Assembly (NCBI GenBank): GCA_029582155.1
Contig: CM055908.1
Location: 23,521,757 to 23,585,756 of the forward strand
Reading direction: 5' to 3'
Length of the DNA stretch: 64,000 bases
From: Panopea generosa
Lineage: Eukaryota; Mollusca; Bivalvia; Adapedonta; Hiatellidae
Shown piece by piece: positions 23,528-33,011 of the stretch (its first letter is position 1; each line of letters starts with the position of its first letter). The notes under the pieces were generated by a model. That model made no database searches. It worked only from the letters and a program-made list of their open reading frames with translations, and had not been told where the DNA came from. The position numbers were made by a program, and so were the translations under genes.

Positions 23528-23613
23528 TTAGTCATATTCAGATCCGATGGAAATGCTGATTTCTCCCGGTTCGACCTTGGTAGTATGGTACCAGTGGTTT
23601 CCGTGAAAGACAA
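23528..23613 (-). CDS. JmjC gene exon 4 (C-terminus)
   Basis: Acceptor TTATTTTTCAG. Encodes VFHGNHWYHTTKVEPGE then ISISIGSEYD and TAA. His 332 of WYH is the distal iron ligand. SITIGSEYD is the usual end of this protein family. Confidence 0.92.
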
Positions 23614-26600
23614 CTGAAAAATAAGAATGTATAAACAGTGTTATTTTTACTTTAGTTAATATCCGTCATAGTATTTGTTCTTTTTTTCAGAATGTTAAAA
23701 TAACACTTATAAACTTTGATGCCGATATGATTATTAATAAAACTACTTGCAACAGTTGTTTATAATTGATTATAATTTCAAATTCAAGCCATGTGTTTAT
23801 TGAACTTTAAACAATATCGTATGAACGACGGTCGTTGTTTTATTAGAATATTAACACATTTTATATAACCCTTTATTGTACTTTTTAAAATGCACAAACT
23901 CATTTAAAACCAAATTAAATAACAAAATCCTATTTTTTTGGAAAACGGAGCATTTTTATCAAACTTTACGTATATCTCCTTTATTGACTGTAAAGTCCAG
24001 TGTGTGACAGGTGTGCGCACACTCCGGTACTGGTACCAGCTTCCACGTCTTTGTTCCGGATATCTGGGCCTGCCAGGAAGGTCTGTTTATTTTATCCACC
24101 TGAAGAAATGAACGACAAAAATTGTAGTTTTCAGAATTTTAAAGAAAATAATGAATATTGCATTGTATGTTTAATAACAGCGCTGGTGACGTCAGACTGA
24201 ACTCAGTTTGACGGTCGTGCTTTGTCTCTCGGTATTCACCATGAAACTGACCATAGCCGTCTCAGTTTCCACTGTTGAAGAGTTTCGGAAGAGAATTATC
24301 AAAAAAACTTCTAACTATTTGTCTCAACAATATTTCAGACATATTACAGATTGGTGAAAAAAATGAGCATACATCGCCACAGGTATGAAATGTTAATGGA
24401 GTCCTGTATTTATTGGTTGCCAAAACAAGAATTGTATTTAAAGACAATCTTTGGGCTGAAGGTCACTAGGTGGCAAACTATCAATGTTTTTATATACTCT
24501 TACTTATTTAAATTCACTATATAGCAATGTTTGTTTTAACTATATCATTGTTTTAAAACATCACACATTTCTGCGAGATACATTTGCCGTGATACATCGC
24601 CACCAATTTGGTATGATTGTTTTTAATTGTTGGCATTGAGCTGTAGTGTCTCTAATTGGTCTAATTGAGAAACAAACTTTCGTTATTCAGTGTATTCATA
24701 TACGATAGTGTCCTCCATGGCCGAGTGATCTAAGGCGCCGTCTCAAGGTCACTTACCTCTCACCGTTTATGTCGTAGGTTCGAGTTCCGCTCGCTCAAAA
24801 AACTTTATGTGAGAAAGTTTCCAGTAACTTGCGGAAGGACGTTGGTTCTACTCAGTCTGAATCAGTCTGAGGTCTTCCTCCACCAGTTAAACTTGATATG
24901 CCATATATAACCTGAAAATGGCCTTAAACACCACACCGTGTTTCATAAATAACAAATACTTCGCTTACTTGCTATAAAAGTAATATTTGCATAGATGTTG
25001 CCGCATGACTAAATCATTTAGTTTGTGGTGTATCAACCAGACATACGTATATAGCTATGTTTTGACAGTGACCTATATTACAGTATGCGAAACGTCTGTC
25101 AATGAGGCGTGACCGTTTTTGTGACACATATACTGTGCTGTAATGTAGTCTTGCAAATACAGTCAAACCTGTGTACGCGGTCACCTTTATTAAGCAGCCA
25201 CCAGTCTTAAGTAGTCACATTTGCTATTTCCCATTTCTATACTTTCAGAGCTAATTAACTTGTATTTAAAGGCCACTTTTGCTCCTTCCCATGACTGGCT
25301 GCTTACGACAGGTTTGACTGTATATGGCGTAAACAGTATTATTATATGTATAATATCTTCATTTCCATCTCCCCTTTAACTGCTTCTTGTAACTATTTAT
25401 AACCACGATCCCTTACATGTGCTATTCTGTTTACACAAATATTGAAGAAAATGCCATTGGCATGCAAGTTCAACTTCATTCAAGCTAAGAATATATAAAT
25501 ATACAGTATAAAATTAATTTTTGTGTGTATTTTAGGTGTAATACCTTTAGGCACTACCGTATATTGACAATACATGTTATATTTGCACTAGAGCACTTGT
25601 ATGATTTATGTTATAGATGTGTCAGTTGAGCAGGTCTTGTTTCTTTGTACAATGCTGATGTTTTTGGGAGTCAGTTGGTCAGCTCTGGACAGTGGCCATG
25701 GAGAGAAAGCGTTGACAGCATGCTGTAGTAAGGGTTGCTTTTGTTGATACATGATAGCTGGGAGTATGCGGATGAATCTGAATGCGAGCCAATTAAAAAA
25801 CTTATTTCGACCGAACAACTTCTAAAATCATTACCTCTCTCTATATGAAATTTTAAATAAAGAATTAAAACAAAGAACTTATTTTGAGTTTTATTCCCCA
25901 TTTTTAACAACACATATCACTACAGTCAAACCTGTTTAAGCGGCCATCTCTTTTAAGCAGCCACTTGTCTTAAGCAGCCACAGTTTAAGATTTTCGATCA
26001 AATATATAGTTCTTTTTTTAATCTAAAATCATATCTGATTTAAATATTTTTAGTTTGTATTTTTCTAAATAGAACGTGTTTTAATGAAGAAAATTACAAT
26101 TTTTATACCTTAATGTGAAAATCATAGATGGAATTTGCTAGAAAAATGGTACCGATTTTTGTTTAGCTCACGACCTTTTTGCTAGTCCGATTTCTATACT
26201 TTCAGGGAAAATTAACCTGTTTTAAGTAACACCTGTCTTAAGTAACAACCTATCTTAAAAAGCCACCTTTTCTCCGTCACTTGACTGGCTGCTTAAGACA
26301 GGTTTGACTGTATTTTTCAATATCCTGGTAAAAGCCCAACAAATATTATGTCACATTTTAATCAATTTCCTCAATACTTTACTAATGGTTCAACTTTTAC
26401 CCCAATTGAATGCTCCATGTTCATATTTCATTCTAAGAACATGACTAGGCTAATGTAAAATGAATACAAATTTTATAGATAAATAAATAGCATATATCTA
26501 AATATAATTGTTATTGTTTACGCCTGTTCCGACTGAAAATCTTACACATGATGTCATTTTGGTGACCTTTGGTCTTTGAACAGTCAAAAGCTAGGTATAT

Positions 26601-29600
26601 GCCTGGTATATGCATACATAACTAAATAGATAAGGTTGCTTTAGTCTGTATGATGACATTATACTCCATACTAGACAAAATCATGATTAATCCATTGGTA
26701 TAACATTAAATGGTTTTCGTATCTTTACACCAGACTATAACGGCGCTGTGCACTGGAGACTGGGGACCGTTTTTTGGGGTAGGTCTCACTTCATACATCA
26801 CACTTTACGGGGCAACCCATCCACTCATATTGTTCAGACACCTGTCCATCTGTTATAGAACAATCCTCTCTAAAACTAAAATGGTTTTGATTGAACTAAA
26901 CATGCGATATCTTTACAGCGCCAAGAAGTAAAATCGTTGGTTATTTTAGCATAGAAAGCAACTCCTATGTACAATGTTTATTCGTTTGAAAACATATTAG
27001 AGCCAGCTCTGTCGCAAATAACGGTAATTGTTATACTGGCGCACACCGCTACGCTCGAGTAAATAACGGTATTTGTTATAATACTGGCGCACACCGCAAC
27101 ATTCGAGTAGGCAACGGTATTTGTTACACTGGTGCACAACGCTACACTCGAGTAGAAAACGGTAGTGTTACACTGGCGCACACCGCTACGCTCGAGTATA
27201 TAACTGTATTTGTTATATTTTCGCACACCGCTACACTCGAGTAGACAACGGTATTTGTTACACTGGCGCACAACGCTACACTCGAGTAGACAACGGTAGT
27301 GTTATACTGGCGCACACTGCTACACTCGAGTAAACAACGGTATTTGTTACACTGGCGCACACCGCTACACTCGAGTTGTCAACGTCATTTGTTACACTGG
27401 CGCACACCGTTACACTCGAGTAAACAACGGTATTTGTTATACTAGCGCACACCGCTACACTCGAGTAAACAACGGTATTTGTTACACTCGCGCACACCGT
27501 TACACTCGAGTAAATAACGGTAGTTGTTACACTAGCGCACACTGCCACACTCGAGTCAGGTGCACCATCCAGTTTACAACACGGGCTTGTGTATATTAGC
27601 GCCATACATACATGTCAACCGACAAAAAGACGTAAATTTCTTATACTTACGTGTAAGGTTACACCCGGACCAGGTCCGCCCATAAATATCCAGTTTACAA
27701 CACTTGATTCGGTATCGTTTGGTAGAAAATATGGCCTCTTGTAGTGTTGACGTAAAACAGTCTGAATTTCTTTCTTGCAGTTCATCCTGTATTGCCAGGA
27801 ATAATTGTTAACTATATAAACACAACTGCATGTCATGTCGTGTGTTATTTAATACTGTTGCTTGATTATCTATTTACTGTAAGCAGACGGAGGTTCAAGC
27901 CTGAAAGTCTAGTATGTGCGATAAAAACGTGTAAAAAGTAGTACAGGGCCACTGTGACATTATGAAAAAAAGTGCCTCTTATGACGACTTACCTCTCACT
28001 GCAGAGGTTGCTTGTACAAAAACTTTGAAAGATTGCTAGTTACTTGCGGAAGGACAGTGGTTCTCATCATATTCATTCTGTGGTATTCATCCTTCAATAA
28101 TGCTGGATGTGCCACATATAACTTGTCATATAATGAAAATGGCCTCAAATCCCAATAAAATGAAAACAGACATATTGTTTTCCTCTGCTATTCGCGTATC
28201 GACATGCTATCGACATGTTTCAAATATTTGCATGAGGAGATATGTTGCATATATTTCTTCAGAGATTTGACTCAAGCATGTATAATGGTATGGGGCATTT
28301 TATACTAATTGATTTGAATGTGGCTTAAACTATACGTTAGTAATATAAATCACTTACACATTCCAACATAGAAAAAATAGAAATGTTTATATTGAAAAGT
28401 GCACAGAGAAATGCCATGGAACTCTTATAATAACATATTGTGACATGGTTCTTGTAATTTGATGCGAATAATTATGTAAAATGAATAATAACAGAGATGT
28501 GACATCACTTCAGTCAATATAATCAGAGGTGTGGTATAACTTAAGCCACCATAGGGATTTATGTTGTATTGCTTAAACCCATATGTCCGGAGGTTTGACA
28601 ACATACAAGCCATCATGGGCATTTTTGAGGAATTGCTTAAACCAGGATGAACAGAAGTATGACGAATCATAAGCCGATATGGGCATTTATGTTGTATTGT
28701 TCAAACCAGTATACACAGATGTGTGACAAAACTCAAACAATTATGGGCATTTATGAGGTGTTGCTCAAAGCAAAATAGACAACGTCTCAAGCCGTTATGG
28801 GTATTGATGCGATATTGCTTTAACTAATGTGGAGAGAGTTGTGACAAAACACAAGTCATTATCGGTATGTATGAGGTATTGTTCAAACCAGGTTGGACAG
28901 AAGTGTGACAAGACTTAAGCCATCATTGGCATTTATGCTTTATCGCTCAAACCATATTTGCAGAGGGCAGGAAAGACTCAAGCCAATATGGGAATTTATG
29001 ATGAATTGCTAAAACAAGGATAGACAGAGGTGTGACAAGAATCAAACCATTATCGGCATATATGATTGAAATCAGTAAGGACATGGCTATAACATAATTA
29101 AAACCAGTAAGAACATGGCTTTAACATGACTGAAACCAGTAAGAGCATGGCAATAACATGATTAAAACAAGTAAGGATATGGCTATAACATAATTGAAAC
29201 AAGTAAGGACATGGCTATAAACATAGTTGAAACAAGTGTGGACATGGCTATAACATAATTGAAACCAGTAAGGACATGGCTTAAACAAACTTGAAACAAG
29301 TAAGGACATGGCTATAACATGCCTGAAACCAGTAAGGACATGGCAATAACATGATTAAATCAAGTAAGGACATGGCTATAACATAATTGAAACAAGTAAG
29401 GACATGGCTATAAACATAGTTGAAACAAGTGTGGACATGGCTATAACATAATTGAAACCAGTAAGGACATGGCTATAACATAAATGAAACCAGGTAAGAC
29501 ATGGCTATAACATGACTGAAACCAGTAAGGACATTTCAATAACATAATTGAAACCAGTAAGGACATGGCTATAACATGACTTAAACCAGTAAGGATATGG

Positions 29601-30758
29601 CTTCATCATAATTGAAACCAGTAAGGACATGGCTATAACATTACTGAAACCAGTAAGGACATGCCTATAACATGACTGAAACCAGTAGGGACATGGCTAT
29701 AATATGACTGAAACCATTCAGGACACGGCTATAACATGACTGTATTACTCAACTTAATTACTCATTGACAGGAATTAGGTATTTATCAACCATAATAATA
29801 CTAGCATTAATGCGACATGACTCAAACCAGTATTGTCAGAAACTTGACACGACCTCTATCAATATAGACCATGAGACATTATTAAAACAAGAAGTGTCAA
29901 ATATTTGGCACGACTTCTACCAGAATAGACTATGTGACATGACTAAATCCAGTATTGTCAGAATTTGACGACTTCTACCAATATAAACCATGTGACATGA
30001 CTTGTAAAAATGATGAATCACATAAACACAGTATAGTAACATAGCAAATTATATTACCATCCAATATACCAGTGTTCCTCGCCCTCTTCGAGGTTCGCCC
30101 GAGCGTCTGACATGTTGAAAAACTCATCGAGAGAGTTTATATTACTGTGCCATGGCATAAAAGACAGGCAACCGTCCTCCCTGTACATAAGGGAACCACT
30201 TGTTCTCAAATATAGGTCCTTGAAGAATTGAAAACTGTACACAGTCAAGGCGGTCCAGTTAGTGGTTGCTTCTTTGATTATGACAGGAACCGTTGTGTAT
30301 GCGTACTTGGTTTTAAAATCCTCTACAGAAATATTGCGTTCTACTGGCACACTCGTCAGAGAACTGCACACACTACAATTAAATACAGGTCTGAATATTT
30401 CGTGAATGTATTCATAGCTCTTCAAAGCACATTTATGTTGAGAAATATGTTCCATATACGCTGTATTGAAGATGCAGCTTGCAAGCACAACACCAAGTAT
30501 TCCAACGACAATAACAGCAGCCGAAATAGTCTTCGTCGACAGAAATCTATGTCCGCCATCTCTTTCATCGTTACAGTCCTTCAGCAACTGTGAAACATTC
30601 GCTTTGTTGTGTAAGTGAAGAAAAGCCTCACGCACAAGTTCTCGGTCAATTCCTTTATTTAAGGCTATTTGGCTTAATTTCGATATCTTTCTTACCAAAT
30701 CTCCCCTTGCACCAAGCCTTGAAGAGTTTACTTGTCCAAACTTTAATAAAGTCGACAT
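23528..30758 (-). CDS. Membrane-anchored JmjC/cupin-like Fe(II)/2-oxoglutarate oxygenase, complete four-exon gene
   Basis: Exons 30758-30058, 27786-27651, 24099-23970 and 23613-23528 join in frame to 350 codons and a TAA stop; every intron is GT-AG. A lysine/arginine-rich N-terminus precedes one membrane helix (residues 78-97, VIVVGILGVVLASCIF), predicting a type II protein with a luminal or extracellular domain. NCSVC and several N-glycosylation sites follow. The cupin core has HVD (279-281) and WYH (His 332), the 2-His-1-Asp iron ligands, with MGGPGPGVTL, PSWQAQISGTKTW and a GSEYD C-terminus. This arrangement matches membrane JmjC/Cupin_8 proteins I know from molluscs and cnidarians. It probably hydroxylates a protein side chain; the substrate is unknown. 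Introns carry SINEs, two MITEs and four tandem arrays. Confidence 0.9.
23970..24099 (-). CDS. JmjC gene exon 3
   Basis: Acceptor CATTTCTTCAG, then GTGGAT (Val-Asp). Asp 281 is the second iron ligand, so HxD is assembled across this junction. Encodes PSWQAQISGTKTWKL, PECAHTC and NKGDI; donor is C before GTAAAG. Confidence 0.92.
24705..24950 (+). repeat. tRNA-derived SINE (family B)
   Basis: tRNA-Leu/Ser-like head (TGGCCGAGTGATCTAAGGCG), B-box GGTTCGAGTTCC, then a body shared by all family B copies: TTGCGGAAGGACG, GAGGTCTTCCTCCACCAGTT and ATATGCCATATATAACCTG. Located in JmjC intron 2. Confidence 0.85.
25160..25320. mobile_element. Tc1-like MITE with CAGTCAAACCTG termini, short copy
   Basis: Bounded by CAGTCAAACCTG and its exact complement CAGGTTTGACTG, with TA on both outer sides (25158-25159, 25321-25322). 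The interior includes TAAGCAGCCACC-like modules. Lies in JmjC intron 2. Confidence 0.85.
25923..26310. mobile_element. Tc1-like MITE with CAGTCAAACCTG termini, long copy
   Basis: Same termini and TA flanks as the copy at 25160. The left end repeats the TTAAGCAGCCAC module three times (25938-25982) and the right end has GGCTGCTTAAGACAGG. About 388 bp, AT-rich centre, no transposase. Confidence 0.87.
26313..27000. other. JmjC intron 2 sequence, unassigned
   Basis: AT-rich intronic DNA between the long MITE and the 45-bp array; the plus-strand frame at 26710-26931 has no family resemblance. Confidence 0.5.
27005..27560. repeat. 45-bp minisatellite, about 12 copies
   Basis: Unit is approximately CTCGAGTAAACAACGGTATT, then TGTTACACTGGCGCACACCGCTACA. 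Because 45 is divisible by three, the minus strand shows a 15-residue repeating frame (VTNTVVYSSVAVCAS), which I regard as an artefact: the array lies in the intron between JmjC exons 2 and 3. Confidence 0.95.
27651..27786 (-). CDS. JmjC gene exon 2
   Basis: Acceptor CAATACAG precedes GATGAACTGC; donor CAC before GTAAGT is consensus. Encodes NCKKEIQTVLRQHY, PYFLPNDTESS, NWIFMGGPGPGVTLH. Its last codon is His 279, the first iron ligand. Confidence 0.92.
27955..28160 (+). repeat. Degraded family B SINE
   Basis: Head largely lost; the body is recognisable from CTTACCTCTCACTGCAGAGG, GTTACTTGCGGAAGGACAG and GCCACATATAACTTG with a following AATGGCCTCAAA block. Confidence 0.65.
28490..29055. repeat. 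Degenerate tandem array, period about 66 bp
   Basis: About nine diverged units built on GTGTGACAAAACTCAAGCC, ATTATGGGCATTTATG and a TATTGCTCAAACCAGGATAG block. In JmjC intron 1. Confidence 0.8.
29060..29745. repeat. Minisatellite, period about 31-32 bp, about 22 copies
   Basis: Unit close to TTGAAACCAGTAAGGACATG then GCTATAACATAA. It directly abuts the 66-bp array; both units share an AAACCAG motif, hinting that one grew from the other. Confidence 0.92.
29810..30003. repeat. Three tandem copies of a 62-65-bp unit
   Basis: Repeated blocks AAACCAGTATTGTCAGAA, CACGACTTCTACCA and AATATAGACCATGTGACATG. The array ends about 50 bp from the exon 1 donor of the JmjC gene. Confidence 0.8.
30058..30758 (-). 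CDS. JmjC gene exon 1 (start codon, TM anchor, N-half of cupin domain)
   Basis: ATG at 30758-30756; 233 codons plus two bases. It ends GGATG before GTAATA, so the Trp codon TGG (residue 234, YIGW) is completed by exon 2. Contains the membrane helix and the region ending GEEHWYIG. Without splicing the frame would stop at once (TAA). Confidence 0.9.
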
Positions 30759-30821
30759 TTTCTTATGAGTTTGTTTATTACGCCTTTAGTAAACGTTGAC
30801 ATACGCGAATAAACACTGTGA

Positions 30822-30829
30822 CATATATA
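30822..30829 (-). promoter_or_regulatory. Possible TATA box of the JmjC gene
   Basis: The minus strand reads GTATATATGT about 65 bp upstream of the ATG at 30758. Position and sequence fit a TATA element, but no transcription start is known. Confidence 0.3.
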
Positions 30830-31105
30830 CTCAGCATGCATTAATATTACCCCTGTTATCTTAAAAGCAACCAGGCGACCCGAACAAGTATTCGTTTTAA
30901 AGAAATATACTACATAGCGTTATAAGGTTACAGTAATGGTTAATACATAATATAGATCGTGTTCAATATGTTAAATATATAATTATGTTACAATTTCCGC
31001 ATCTATCTGTATTTTATGTGGTATAATCTTAACAACTAGGCCTGAGTAATAGTTCATTTATATGTTACTTATTGATTGATTAATTCATACATTAATTTAC
31101 TGAGA
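30830..31105. other. 5' flank of the JmjC gene
   Basis: AT-rich, nothing else recognised. Confidence 0.4.
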
Positions 31106-31107
31106 GG

Positions 31108-31134
31108 TTGATTTATTCATTCATTCATTCATTC

Positions 31135-31177
<43 letters not shown>

Positions 31178-31216
31178 CATTCATTCATTCATTTATTCAT
31201 TCATTCATTCATTTAT
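31108..31216. repeat. (ATTC)n/(AATC)n microsatellite
   Basis: Tetranucleotide runs ATTC, AATC, ATTC in succession. Confidence 0.95.
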
Positions 31217-31350
31217 TGGTGTTTTACGTCACTCTTTGAGTCAGTATATTTTTGTTATGTTATTGATCAATAATGAAAAGTGCCCGCGTGCAAATGAATG
31301 AACAAGATACATGCCATTATGTTGCTTTATAAACCATATACTTCCCCAAA

Positions 31351-31949
31351 TATACTGAACGGAACAGCTAGCCCGCCACTAGACGTTTTGGATTTTAAAT
31401 ATACATAACATTTTATGTATTTTCTCAAAATGCATCAACGCAATTTCCTTGATATGTGTATTTTGAATAAGAAAGAACATTTAGAATAACAGTTGTTGTA
31501 GTTGTAGTTGAATGGTGTTAAGCGTCGCTTTCAACAATTTTTTAGTCATATCGCGACGGTATCTACTTGGGACAGTATTCTGAGCGCTGTCTGCTGGGGT
31601 ATCATGCCGCAGACACGTGATATGATACCCCACCCAGTCACATTATACTGACACTGGGTCGACCAGACCTATAACTCTCCTCTAAATGCTGAGCGTCAAG
31701 CGAGGAAGCTTCTAATACCATTTTTGAAGTCTTTGGTATGACCCGGCCGGGGATCGAACCCACGACATTCCACATGCGAGGCGGACGCTCTACCACTAGA
31801 CTACGGCGCGGTCTTTAGAATAACAATGCCTAACTCTGTATTATTCAATTTGACAGTAATTCAAATAATTTCAAACTTATTGAAATGGGCAGTCTTTCAG
31901 TTTCCACACGATAGTCACTAGTGGCTGGTTAGCTGTTCCGTCCAGTATA
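31351..31949. mobile_element. TA-flanked MITE, copy 2, split by a SINE
   Basis: Left terminus TATACTGAACGGAACAGCTA then GCCCGCCA; right terminus (complement) TATACTGGACGGAACAGCTA then ACCAGCCA. Removing the SINE at 31492-31813 and one copy of its target duplication leaves about 265 bp, close to copy 1 at 7944-8186. Confidence 0.87.
31492..31813 (-). repeat. tRNA-derived SINE (family D) nested in a MITE, 12-bp target duplication
   Basis: Flanked by TTTAGAATAACA at 31480-31491 and 31814-31825. Minus-strand head CGCGCCGTAGTCTAGTGGTA with B-box GGGTTCGATCCC, body with TCGCTTGACGCTCAGCATTT and GTGTCTGCGGCATGATACC, and a TTGTTGTAGTTGTAG-type tail (complement). Family D also occurs at 33090 and 35030. 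Confidence 0.92.
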
Positions 31950-32104
31950 GATAGCCCCAATACAGTTATTTTTTGTATAATCCTACACGAAGAAAATATA
32001 CTCGTGTCCACTAGGTGTCTGAACTACCATGAGGTTCTGATCAAATGTAAACATCAAAACGTGACATAAATATTGGAAAAGGTGACCTTCGTGATAGAAT
32101 TGTC

Positions 32105-32315
32105 CAAAGTATTGTCGCCCAATGACCACTGAGCTCCCATTGCTGAAGTCGTGGGTTGAAACCCCACTGGCCCAAAATATTTATGTGAAAAAGTGTGTCA
32201 GTTTCCTGCAAAAGGACGGCTGCTCTATTCAGACTCGTTATCCACAAATAAAACTCGATATGCTTTATATATAACCTGCCGTGTGTTGAAAATAGACTTA
32301 AACCACATTAAAAAT
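32105..32315 (+). repeat. Degraded family B SINE
   Basis: B-box-like GTGGGTTGAAACCCC, then TATGTGAAAAAGTGTGTCAG, CTGCAAAAGGACGGCTG and CGATATGCTTTATATATAAC. It lies about 440 bp past the lectin stop codon. Confidence 0.65.
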
Positions 32316-32754
32316 TTGGAAAAAATAATTATATCCGAACATTATATGTGCATATGCGTCTGATGCATGCACTATCCACAATGTTTTATCAAATTTGTAT
32401 ATATTTGAAGACAGAGTTACGGTTACAAAATTGTGTCATCATGAAAAAAAAAAGACACATCACTTGACAGAGTTGTCATATACTGGTTCGAACCATGTTA
32501 GTAGCGTTTTTGTTTTGTTTTTCAATTCACTTGTATCCCTTGTATACGTAATACCGCGATATACCTATTACCGCGAATGCCCGTATAATAACAATATCCC
32601 AGACATTCGCAAAGCTCCAACTTCCGTTAGCTCCGGCATTTGTTTACATTTCGTACCGGCTGAATCAACAAACTACAAAGAAATGTGTAATTCAACAACA
32701 CAATGACTTTATAGTATCGACGTCTTTAATAAACAATAGAACTATATTATTTTA

Positions 32755-33011
32755 CTATCCAATAATTATGTTATCAGTTACTGGAGCCTCGCAAATATAG
32801 TTTCTCCTTTCGCCACAATCTTCGTCCTTCCACTGCATTTGACTGTGGAAGTCCATCACGAGACAGTGTTGGTTCCCACCCATGTTGTTGGGTTCATTTG
32901 ACGCCCAGTTTGTGAATTGCGTCATTGCATCCCGAGACGGTAACCAGATCCACTCTCCTTCAGGTACAGCGTTAGTTGCTCCAACCCAAAACTTTCCTGG
33001 CATATAAGTAT
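32755..33011 (-). CDS. Lectin exon 7: CTLD C-terminal half and stop
   Basis: Acceptor TTTTTTTGTAG; first bases AT complete Asp with exon 6 or His with exon 3. Encodes GKFWVGATNAVPEGEWIWL, FTNWASNEPNNMGGNQHC, MQWKDEDCGERRNYICE and a short tail to TAG at 32757-32755. An ATTAAA about 25 bp past the stop may be the polyadenylation signal. Confidence 0.92.

Noticed and set aside
26930..27560. CRISPR-like array
   Set aside because: Units are contiguous tandem repeats without unique spacers, in a eukaryotic intron.
26978..27605. Minus-strand repetitive protein (VTNTVVYSSVAVCAS)n
   Set aside because: The 45-bp period is divisible by three, so open frames are expected; the array lies inside an intron of the JmjC gene.
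30228..30593. 121-codon plus-strand frame
   Set aside because: Shadow of JmjC exon 1 on the minus strand.
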